Shown: positions 1 to 5,900 of the stretch, in pieces
Layout: the number at the start of each line of letters is the position of its first letter
Position numbering within the stretch: the first letter of the stretch is position 1
NCBI GenBank assembly: GCA_045579195.1
Contig: JAZNLR010000022.1
Span: 1-11,309 of the forward strand
DNA length: 11,309 nucleotides
Reading direction: 5' to 3'
From: JAZNLR01 sp045579195
Lineage (GTDB): Bacteria; Bacillota; Clostridia; Christensenellales; CAMQZB01
Program-made: the position numbers and the translations under genes
The notes under the pieces: generated by a model
The model's database searches: none
Told to the model about the DNA's origin: nothing
Seen by the model: the letters and a program-made list of their open reading frames with translations, nothing else

Positions 1-165
1 TGCATATTTGTTTGTTAAAAAACTGCCGGCAGCAGCCATCACCGCTGGCGAAACAAAGTTCTCGCTGGCAATCAATTCAATATTCTCTCTCTGACGGCCA
101 AGCTCTCTCTTCATAGCATCGTAAAGCTCAACATCGGCATCACGAATCGTCTTCAAATCAATCAT
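1..165 (-). CDS. glyA: Serine hydroxymethyltransferase, N-terminal fragment (cut by window edge)
   Basis: GlyA is the PLP enzyme that interconverts serine plus tetrahydrofolate with glycine plus 5,10-methylene-tetrahydrofolate in the cytosol. Only the first 55 codons are present; the frame is open to position 1. The segment carries the family's N-terminal signature: a helix with DADVELYDAM, then ENIELIASEN at about residues 27-36, then SPAVM and a final LTNKYA, which in complete enzymes leads into EGYPGKRYYGG. The start is the ATG at 163-165, preceded by GAGGTG at 171-176. It follows trxA after a 37-bp gap (166-202) that shows no terminator. Its product, methylene-THF, is the methyl donor for TrmFO encoded upstream. 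The call is firm despite truncation because the ELIASEN and LTNKYA motifs are highly specific. Confidence 0.93.
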   Translation of the reverse strand, partial: MIDLKTIRDADVELYDAMKRELGRQRENIELIASENFVSPAVMAAAGSFLTNKYA

Positions 166-170
166 TTCTG

Positions 171-176
171 CACCTC
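171..176 (-). promoter_or_regulatory. Ribosome binding site of glyA
   Basis: Minus-strand GAGGTG lies 5 nt before the ATG at 163-165. It supports that start for a gene that is otherwise truncated. The rest of the 166-202 gap shows no promoter or terminator that I can defend. Confidence 0.6.
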
Positions 177-202
177 ATTAATTTTCTTTTGAATGGAGTG
201 GC

Positions 203-523
203 TTAAAAACCAAATGTTTCGTTAATTTTCGTCGCAAGCTGAGCTTTTTGCTTTAATCCTGTCTCTTTTGCGACAACTTCGCCATTTTTGAAATAAATCA
301 AAGTGGGAATGCTCATAATGCCAAAGCTTCTTGCAAGAGCTTCACATTCATCGACATCCACCTTTGCGAAGACAACCTTTCCCTCATATTCAGCCGCAAC
401 CTGCTCAAAGATCGGTGCGAGCATCTTGCAAGGCCCGCACCACGTTGCCCAGAAATCCACGACAACAGGTTTATCAGCCTTCAACACAACAGACTCAAAG
501 TTTTGATCGTTCAAATGCAACAT
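203..523 (-). CDS. trxA: Thioredoxin
   Basis: Cytosolic thiol-disulfide reductant of 106 aa, the usual thioredoxin length. The active site WCGPC is at residues 28-32 (catalytic Cys29 and Cys32), the buried Asp is Asp23 in VVDFWA, and the cis-proline is Pro73 in SIPTL. There is no signal peptide, so the protein should be cytoplasmic and served by thioredoxin reductase, which is not in this window. An additional Cys60 follows the VDVDE strand. The start is the ATG at 521-523: AGGAGG sits 9 nt upstream and the ATG lies 1 nt after the stop of the rseC-like gene. A longer reading that begins nine codons earlier would overlap that gene and bypass this site. Tight linkage to the cysteine-bearing RseC-like membrane protein suggests related redox roles, an inference from position only. 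Confidence 0.96.
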   Translation of the reverse strand: MLHLNDQNFESVVLKADKPVVVDFWATWCGPCKMLAPIFEQVAAEYEGKVVFAKVDVDECEALARSFGIMSIPTLIYFKNGEVVAKETGLKQKAQLATKINETFGF

Positions 524-524
524 T

Positions 525-944
525 TCAAATTTCCTCCTGTTTCTTTTCAATAATTTTTAAAATTTTTGGGCAAAAGCCCTTTCTCTTTGCCTTTTTATCG
601 AAAAACGCAACAATCACTGCACCAATGATTAATCCCGCAACACATGCAATAAACTGAAATGTTTCTTTCAGATGCAAAAGTACTGTAAGAATCAACCCGA
701 TGATCGCGGTAAAAAGTGGAATTAAGTATACAATGGCGGCGGCTTTCAAAACAAAAGCCGTCGGCATCTCAAGAAGTACGCGATCACCGACTTTTGCCCC
801 AATCGCATTGTCAAGACAAAGATCCAGATGCGTGTCCTTCTTCTTAAAACCGCACATTCCGCAGTTTTCGCATGCTGATTTTTTCAGAATTCTAACGGTT
901 GCGTTCTTCACATCAGCTGTAATTACGGTTGCAATTTCAGTCAT
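525..944 (-). CDS. RseC/MucC-like (SoxR-reducing system) membrane protein
   Basis: A 139-aa protein with the RseC family layout: a short beta-rich N-terminal domain (about 1-60), then two hydrophobic segments (about 64-90 and 96-115) and a basic, lysine-rich tail. The N-terminal domain has a cysteine cluster, Cys25-x2-Cys28-x2-Cys31 plus Cys43, matching the cysteine motif of the family; Cys125 is in the tail. In E. coli RseC works with the Rsx/Rnf complex to re-reduce SoxR; clostridial members are common but lack a defined role. The cysteines could bind metal or an Fe-S centre, or be redox active; the sequence does not decide. The start is the ATG at 942-944 with GGAG upstream, overlapping the end of aspS by 8 bp. 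trxA follows 1 bp after the stop. The family call is good; the function is uncertain. Confidence 0.82.
   Translation of the reverse strand: MTEIATVITADVKNATVRILKKSACENCGMCGFKKKDTHLDLCLDNAIGAKVGDRVLLEMPTAFVLKAAAIVYLIPLFTAIIGLILTVLLHLKETFQFIACVAGLIIGAVIVAFFDKKAKRKGFCPKILKIIEKKQEEI
533..538 (-). promoter_or_regulatory. Ribosome binding site that fixes the trxA start
   Basis: Minus-strand AGGAGG, a full Shine-Dalgarno match, lies 9 nt before the ATG at 521-523 and inside the last codons of the rseC-like gene. It rules against the in-frame upstream start at 548-550. Confidence 0.8.
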
Positions 945-2736
945 TTTTTTCTCCGGAGATTGCGATGGAAAGTTCTTTCAACTGCTTATCACTGACCGGC
1001 GTCGGAGCTTCCGACATCAAACAGCTTGCGTTCTGAACCTTCGGGAATGCAATAACGTCCTTAATGGACTCCGCGCCGGTGAGCAACATGACGAGTCTGT
1101 CAAGACCAAATGCCAAACCGCCGTGCGGAGGTGCGCCATACTTGAACGCATTGACGAAGTAGCCGAAGTTTTCTTCAATCTGCTCATCCGTGAAGCCAAG
1201 CTGATTGAACATTCGCTTCTGAATTTCATTGCTGTGAATACGGATACTTCCACCGCCTGCTTCCTGACCATTTATAACAAGGTCATATGCCTTCGCACGA
1301 ACACGACCGGGGTCGCTCTCAAGGTACGGCAAGTCTTCATCCATCGGGCTCGTAAACGGATGGTGCATTGCAACATATCTTCCCTCTTCCTCGCTGTACT
1401 CAAAGAGCGGGAATTCCGTCACCCAAAGAACGTCATAAACGCTCTTATCGATGAGGTTCATCTTTTCTGCAATGTGCAATCTGAGGGCCCCAAGTGCGGC
1501 ATAAACGACAGAATCCTTGTCCGCAACAAAGAGAAGGACGTCACCTGTTTCAGCGTTTGCACGTTTCTTCAAAGCCGTGACATACTCATCATTCAAGAAC
1601 TTTGCAAAAGAAGATTTCATGGTTCCATCCTCAGCAAAGTTGATCCAAGCAAGGCCCTTTGCCTGATAGGTCTTGACGAACTCTCCAAGGGCGTCGATAT
1701 CTCTTCTAGAAAGCTTGGAACTTAAGCCCTTTGCATTGATGAGACGAACGCTTCCGCCTGCAGCAACCGTTCCAGTGAAGACCTGGAAGTCAATCAACTT
1801 CGAAAGATCGGAAACGTCAACAAGCTCAAGACCAAATCGCGTGTCAGGCTTGTCGCTTCCAAAACGATCCATCGCTTCTTGATACGTCATTCTGCGGAAC
1901 GGATGCTGTAACGTGACGTTACCTGCATCCTTAAAGATGCGGGAAACAAGGCCTTCCATCACGCACATAACATCTTCCGTCGAACCAACAAAGGACATTT
2001 CCATATCGATCTGCGTAAATTCCGGCTGACGGTTCGCGCGAAGGTCCTCATCTCGGAAACAACGCGCAATCTGATAATAGCGGTCGAAGCCCGCAATCAT
2101 AAGAAGTTGTTTGAAAAGCTGCGGAGACTGCGGCAATGCATAAAACTCACCGGGATGCACACGGCTTGGAACGAGATAATCTCGTGCTCCTTCCGGCGTA
2201 GACTTTCCAAGATACGGCGTTTCGATTTCCATAAAGCCGTTTTCAGAGAGATAGTTTCTTGCCGCGCGACAAATTTCGCTGCGGATCCGCATCGTATTTT
2301 GAAGAGTCGGACGGCGAAGGTCAAGATAGCGATATTTTAACTTCAAGGCTTCATTAACATTCAAATCATCCTCAATGATAAACGGAGGTGTCTCTGCCTC
2401 TGCAAAAATTTTCAACTCGCTTGCAACGACCTCAATTTCACCCGTTTTCAACTTCGGATTGATGTTTTCAGGCGTACGCAGACGAACTGTTCCCTTGACC
2501 CCAAGAACAAATTCATTTCGGATCGTACTTGCCTTTTCAAAAATATCTGCATGTTCAGCATTGTCAAAAACGACCTGAACGATACCCGATCTATCGCGCA
2601 AGAAGACGAAGATCAAACCACCAAGGTCTCTTCTTCTTCCGCACCACCCCATAACGGTAACTTCACTGCCAACGTCTTCTTTCGTCAGCGCCGTACACAT
2701 ATGCGTACGCTTCATTCCGGACAATAACTCAGCCAT
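937..2736 (-). CDS. aspS: Aspartate--tRNA ligase (bacterial type)
   Basis: Class II synthetase of 599 aa, normal for bacterial AspRS, attaching aspartate to tRNA(Asp). Domains in order: N-terminal OB-fold anticodon domain (about 1-115, with GWCGRRRDLGG at 30-40), catalytic core with motif 2 around FRDEDLRANRQPEFTQ (227-242), the bacterial GAD insertion beginning near 295 (GSDKPDTRF at 293-301) and motif 3 GLAFGLDRL (540-548). Leu38 occupies the place of Leu30 in the tRNA(Asp)-specific E. coli enzyme, where non-discriminating enzymes often have His; the second known determinant is Glu90 rather than Lys or Gly. Phe45 replaces the Asp usual in the IF-D-x-RDR stretch. The start is the ATG at 2734-2736 with AGGAG 9-10 nt upstream. 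The gene overlaps hisS by 8 bp and the rseC-like gene by 8 bp. The hisS-aspS pair is common in Bacillota. Confidence 0.97.
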   Translation of the reverse strand: MAELLSGMKRTHMCTALTKEDVGSEVTVMGWCGRRRDLGGLIFVFLRDRSGIVQVVFDNAEHADIFEKASTIRNEFVLGVKGTVRLRTPENINPKLKTGEIEVVASELKIFAEAETPPFIIEDDLNVNEALKLKYRYLDLRRPTLQNTMRIRSEICRAARNYLSENGFMEIETPYLGKSTPEGARDYLVPSRVHPGEFYALPQSPQLFKQLLMIAGFDRYYQIARCFRDEDLRANRQPEFTQIDMEMSFVGSTEDVMCVMEGLVSRIFKDAGNVTLQHPFRRMTYQEAMDRFGSDKPDTRFGLELVDVSDLSKLIDFQVFTGTVAAGGSVRLINAKGLSSKLSRRDIDALGEFVKTYQAKGLAWINFAEDGTMKSSFAKFLNDEYVTALKKRANAETGDVLLFVADKDSVVYAALGALRLHIAEKMNLIDKSVYDVLWVTEFPLFEYSEEEGRYVAMHHPFTSPMDEDLPYLESDPGRVRAKAYDLVINGQEAGGGSIRIHSNEIQKRMFNQLGFTDEQIEENFGYFVNAFKYGAPPHGGLAFGLDRLVMLLTGAESIKDVIAFPKVQNASCLMSEAPTPVSDKQLKELSIAISGEKND

Positions 2737-4015
2737 TGTTCATCTCTCCTTTTTCTGTTGCAAGTGTCTTTAAGTAAGTTTCAATTTCATTCAGCAGATG
2801 GAAGCTTTCTTCCCCTGTCTGCATATTCTTCAGTTTATACGTTCCGTTTGCGAGTTCATCGTCACCAATGACGATCACAAATGGTGCACGCAGCTTATCA
2901 GCGAACTTAAACTGCGCTTTGACACTTCTTCCAAGAACATCAAAGTCGGCCGAGATGCCCGCTTTTCTCAATCGATACACCAAAGACGTCACAAACTTCT
3001 TTGCGTTCTCACCGAGCGCTGCAACAAAGAATTGCGTCAATGGAGGTTGCGAAGGAAGAAGATTTAAATTCTCAAGAACGAGAAGCAAACGCTCAAGCCC
3101 AAGACCAAACCCAACGGCAGGCGTTGCCTTTCCACCAAGGTGCTCAAGCAACGTATCGTATCGACCGCCGCCGCAAACAGTCCCCTGCGCTCCGATTCCG
3201 TTTGAGATGAATTCAAACACGGTTTTGGAGTAATAATCCAAGCCACGAACGATTCTCGGATTCACCTTAAAGTTTACACCGCAATCCGTCAGGATGCCCT
3301 GCAAACGCTCAAAATGATCTTTACATTCATCGCAAATATAATCCAAAATCGAAGGTGCATTTGCATTGATCTTTGCACAAGCTTCAACTTTACAATCAAG
3401 AACGCGCAACGGGTTCTTTTCAAAGCGTTCTTGGCAGGATCCGCACATGTTTTCAAGATTAGAACGAAGGTAATCCTTGAGCGCAGCATTATACTTCATA
3501 CGGCATTCTTTGCAACCAATGCTGTTGATGTTGACGGTCAAATCCGTGACTCCGAGTTTTTCAAAGAACGTCTTCGCAAGAAGGATCACTTCCGCATCCG
3601 TTTCAGGAGAAGGGCTTCCGTACACCTCGACACCAAATTGGTGATGTTCTCTCAAGCGACCGGCCTGCGGTTTTTCATATCGGAAAACCGGTGTGAGATA
3701 AAACATCTTCAATGGCAACACGTCCGTGTTAGCAAGGTTGTTTTCAATAAAAGAGCGGCCCACACCTGCAGTTCCTTCCGGCTTCAAGGTGATGCTTCTT
3801 CCAGCCTTGTCTTCAAACGTGTACATTTCTTTGTTGACAATATCTGTCGTGTCTCCAACACCGCGCAAGAACAGCTCTGTGTGTTCAAACGTCGGCGTGC
3901 GAACTTCTCGAAATCCAAAAATTCGGGCGGTATCTCTTGCGGCATCTTCAACATAGTGCCACAGATATGATTGTGAAGGAATGACGTCCTTCGTTCCTTT
4001 TGGGATGTTGATCAT
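2729..4015 (-). CDS. hisS: Histidine--tRNA ligase
   Basis: Class II synthetase of 428 aa, normal length, charging tRNA(His). Visible elements: N-terminal PKGTKD (5-10), LKPEGTAG (77-84) for substrate binding, motif 2 FRYEKPQAGRLREHHQFGVE (111-130), the histidine-binding RGLDYY (257-262), motif 3 GFGLGLERL (302-310) and a C-terminal anticodon-binding domain (about 325-420). The insertion between motif 2 and the RGLDYY motif has eight cysteines in four pairs: 168/171, 191/194, 208/213 and 228/231. From memory this resembles clostridial HisRS and could hold zinc. The start is the ATG at 4013-4015, preceded by an AGAGG-rich stretch. It follows hslU after an 18-bp gap, which leaves no space for a T-box leader, and overlaps aspS by 8 bp. 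Confidence 0.97.
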   Translation of the reverse strand: MINIPKGTKDVIPSQSYLWHYVEDAARDTARIFGFREVRTPTFEHTELFLRGVGDTTDIVNKEMYTFEDKAGRSITLKPEGTAGVGRSFIENNLANTDVLPLKMFYLTPVFRYEKPQAGRLREHHQFGVEVYGSPSPETDAEVILLAKTFFEKLGVTDLTVNINSIGCKECRMKYNAALKDYLRSNLENMCGSCQERFEKNPLRVLDCKVEACAKINANAPSILDYICDECKDHFERLQGILTDCGVNFKVNPRIVRGLDYYSKTVFEFISNGIGAQGTVCGGGRYDTLLEHLGGKATPAVGFGLGLERLLLVLENLNLLPSQPPLTQFFVAALGENAKKFVTSLVYRLRKAGISADFDVLGRSVKAQFKFADKLRAPFVIVIGDDELANGTYKLKNMQTGEESFHLLNEIETYLKTLATEKGEMNNG

Positions 4016-4033
4016 ACTTCCTCTCTTCTCCTA

Positions 4034-5347
4034 TCAAAGAATATACTTCTTCAAATCGCGCGATTTCATCGATTTTTGAATGTGTTGATCGACGTACGCG
4101 CTGTCTACGACAACTTCAATCAGCGGATAATCTCCGCCTGCATTGAAGGAAATATCCTCAAGGATGCTCTCCATGACGGTGTGTAATCTGCGCGCACCGA
4201 TGTCTTCCGACGTATTATTCATCTCTTCCGAAATTGCCGCAATGCGTTCAAGGGCATCCATCGTGAACTTCAAATCAATGTTGTCCACACGGAGCAACGT
4301 TGCATATTGGACAGTGATCGCATTCTTCGGCTGGGAGAGAATCTTCACAAAATCATCCTTGCTAAGGCTGTTCAATTCAACAAGCACAGGGAATCTTCCC
4401 TGTAGCTCCGGGATGAGATCCGAAACTTTGGAAACGTGGAACGCGCCTGCTGCAATAAAGAGGATATAATCCGTTTGTATCGGGCCGTACTTCGTCATAA
4501 CGGTGCTTCCCTCAACAATCGGAAGAATGTCTCTCTGAACGCCTTCACGCGAAACGTCGGGGCCGCTTCCCTTGCCTGCGCCCGCAATCTTATCAATCTC
4601 ATCGATAAAGATGATTCCTTCATTTTCGGCACGGCGAATCGCCTCGGAATTTACGGTGTCCGTGTCAATCAGCTTGTCCGACTCTTCTGCAATGAAGATA
4701 TTCATCGCCTCTTTCACAGAAAGCTTTCTGCGTTTCTTCTTTTTCGGAAAAAGATTTCCAAACATATCTCCGATGTTGATTTCCGCGCCCATTCCCGGCA
4801 TAATCTCCAAGGATTTCGGTGCATCGTCAACTTCAACTTCGACCACATGATTGTCAAGCTCTCCCGAGCGAAGCTTTTGCATCAACTCATCACGAACAGT
4901 TGCCTCGGAAAGCGTGGAATCTGCTCTCAATTTTTCCTGCACCAAAACCTGAAGAATCTTCTTCTGAGCAATTGCGGTTGCCTTTGCGGAAACTTCTTTA
5001 AATCGCTCTTCACGAACAAGGCGAATGGACGTTTCAACGAGATCGCGGATCATAGACTCAACGTCACGGCCAACGTATCCAACCTCGGTAAACTTCGTTG
5101 CCTCAACTTTTACAAAAGGCGCTTTGACAAGCTTTGCAAGACGTCTTGCAATCTCGGTTTTTCCGACTCCGGTCGGGCCTTTCATAATGATGTTCTTCGG
5201 CGTGATGTCTTCTCTTGCACTATCGGGAAGCTGACTTCTGCGATAGCGATTACGAAGCGCAACGGCAACAGCACGCTTTGCCTCGTGCTGGCCAATGATA
5301 TATTTATCCAATTCTGCGACGATTTGCATCGGTGTTAACAAATTCAT
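4034..5347 (-). CDS. hslU: HslU, ATPase/unfoldase subunit of the HslVU protease
   Basis: AAA+ hexameric unfoldase of 437 aa that feeds substrates into the HslV chamber (ClpY/CodX in B. subtilis). Walker A GPTGVGKTE is at 57-65, the pore-loop GYVG at 90-93, the family-specific intermediate (I) domain at about 105-235, Walker B IIFIDE at 245-250, a probable arginine finger Arg318 in LQGRFP, and sensor 2 GARRL at 384-388. The C-terminus DLKKYIL matches the tail that docks into HslV and activates it. The start is the ATG at 5345-5347: GGAGG lies 7 nt upstream and the ATG forms an ATGA overlap with the hslV stop. A longer in-frame reading starting 14 codons earlier would intrude into hslV and is unlikely. 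Unlike in B. subtilis, codY does not follow; hisS does. Confidence 0.97.
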   Translation of the reverse strand: MNLLTPMQIVAELDKYIIGQHEAKRAVAVALRNRYRRSQLPDSAREDITPKNIIMKGPTGVGKTEIARRLAKLVKAPFVKVEATKFTEVGYVGRDVESMIRDLVETSIRLVREERFKEVSAKATAIAQKKILQVLVQEKLRADSTLSEATVRDELMQKLRSGELDNHVVEVEVDDAPKSLEIMPGMGAEINIGDMFGNLFPKKKKRRKLSVKEAMNIFIAEESDKLIDTDTVNSEAIRRAENEGIIFIDEIDKIAGAGKGSGPDVSREGVQRDILPIVEGSTVMTKYGPIQTDYILFIAAGAFHVSKVSDLIPELQGRFPVLVELNSLSKDDFVKILSQPKNAITVQYATLLRVDNIDLKFTMDALERIAAISEEMNNTSEDIGARRLHTVMESILEDISFNAGGDYPLIEVVVDSAYVDQHIQKSMKSRDLKKYIL

Positions 5348-5883
5348 TTCAAAACCTCCACGGTGATGTGTCCGTTCGTAAAGACACAAATGCTTCCCGC
5401 GATCTCAAGAGCTTTTCTCGCAATCTCCTCCGCAGGAAGATCGGTTTCATTGTTCAAAGCGCGCGCTGCAGCCAGCGCATAATTTCCACCGCTTCCAATC
5501 GCGCAAACGCCATCGTCAGGTTCAATCACGTCACCCTGACCGGAAAGAATCAAAAGCGTGTTTTTGTCAGCAACGATCATCATTGCCTCAAGCTTTCGCA
5601 TCACCTTGTCATTTCTCCATAAGTTTGCAAGTTCAACAGCAGATCGCATCAAATTCCCGGAAAACTTCTGCAACATCTCCTCAAAACGTTCTGTCAACGT
5701 GAAAGCATCCGCAACAGAACCAGCAAATCCCAAAATAACGTTTCCATCATAGATACGACGAACTTTCACAGCATTCGCCTTAAAAATTACGCTTTCAGAA
5801 AGGGTCACCTGACCGTCTCCGGCAATGGCGGTGACTCCGCCTTTCTTTACAGCACAAATTGTCGTTCCCATTAAAGATGACAT
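5344..5883 (-). CDS. hslV: HslV, peptidase subunit of the HslVU protease
   Basis: Proteasome beta-type N-terminal nucleophile hydrolase (ClpQ/CodW), 179 aa. The sequence begins MSSLMGTTICAV; in most HslV proteins a short propeptide is removed to expose the first Thr of the TT pair, here Thr7. Supporting core residues are AGDGQ (21-25), Lys40 before VRR (matching the catalytic Lys33 of E. coli) and GSGGNYALAA (130-139). The B. subtilis homologue keeps an MSS start and is reported to use an N-terminal Ser, so Ser2 after Met removal is an alternative nucleophile here. The start is the ATG at 5881-5883: AAGGAG lies 8 nt upstream. An in-frame TTG two codons earlier (5887-5889) sits only 2 nt from that site and is rejected. 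It follows trmFO after 17 bp; xerC, which lies between them in B. subtilis, is absent. Confidence 0.96.
   Translation of the reverse strand: MSSLMGTTICAVKKGGVTAIAGDGQVTLSESVIFKANAVKVRRIYDGNVILGFAGSVADAFTLTERFEEMLQKFSGNLMRSAVELANLWRNDKVMRKLEAMMIVADKNTLLILSGQGDVIEPDDGVCAIGSGGNYALAAARALNNETDLPAEEIARKALEIAGSICVFTNGHITVEVLK
5355..5359 (-). promoter_or_regulatory. Ribosome binding site that fixes the hslU start
   Basis: Minus-strand GGAGG lies 7 nt before the ATG at 5345-5347, inside the end of hslV. It favours that start over an in-frame ATG 14 codons upstream and fits translational coupling through the ATGA overlap at 5344-5347. Confidence 0.75.
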
Positions 5884-5891
5884 AATCAAAA

Positions 5892-5897
5892 CTCCTT
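5892..5897 (-). promoter_or_regulatory. Ribosome binding site that decides the hslV start
   Basis: Minus-strand AAGGAG is 8 nt before the ATG at 5881-5883, an ideal distance, and only 2 nt before the in-frame TTG at 5887-5889. The distinction matters because the N-terminus of HslV is processed and carries the nucleophile. Confidence 0.8.
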
Positions 5898-5900
5898 ATA

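Noticed and set aside
166..202. Possible terminator or promoter between trxA and glyA
   Set aside because: The 37 bp contain no stable inverted repeat followed by T residues on the transcribed strand and no clear -35/-10 pair; only the glyA ribosome site is evident.
524..550. Extended N-terminus for thioredoxin (9 extra codons)
   Set aside because: It runs into the rseC-like gene and passes through the AGGAGG that serves the ATG at 521-523.
700..1725. A 341-codon open frame on the plus strand, opposite the rseC-like gene and aspS
   Set aside because: It lies wholly antisense to two well-supported genes, has no recognisable domain and a composition typical of reverse-complement reading. Long antisense frames arise when the sense gene avoids TTA, CTA and TCA codons.
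3314..3970. A 218-codon plus-strand open frame opposite hisS
   Set aside because: Entirely within hisS with no ribosome site I can support and no recognisable domain.
4436..5338. A 300-codon open frame on the plus strand opposite hslU
   Set aside because: Antisense to all core motifs of HslU, no family resemblance, rich in scattered Cys, His, Asn and Arg as expected for a shadow frame.
5348..5389. Extended N-terminus for HslU (14 extra codons)
   Set aside because: GGAGG at 5355-5359 serves the ATG at 5345-5347, and family proteins begin near the LTPMQIVAELDKYIIGQ segment.
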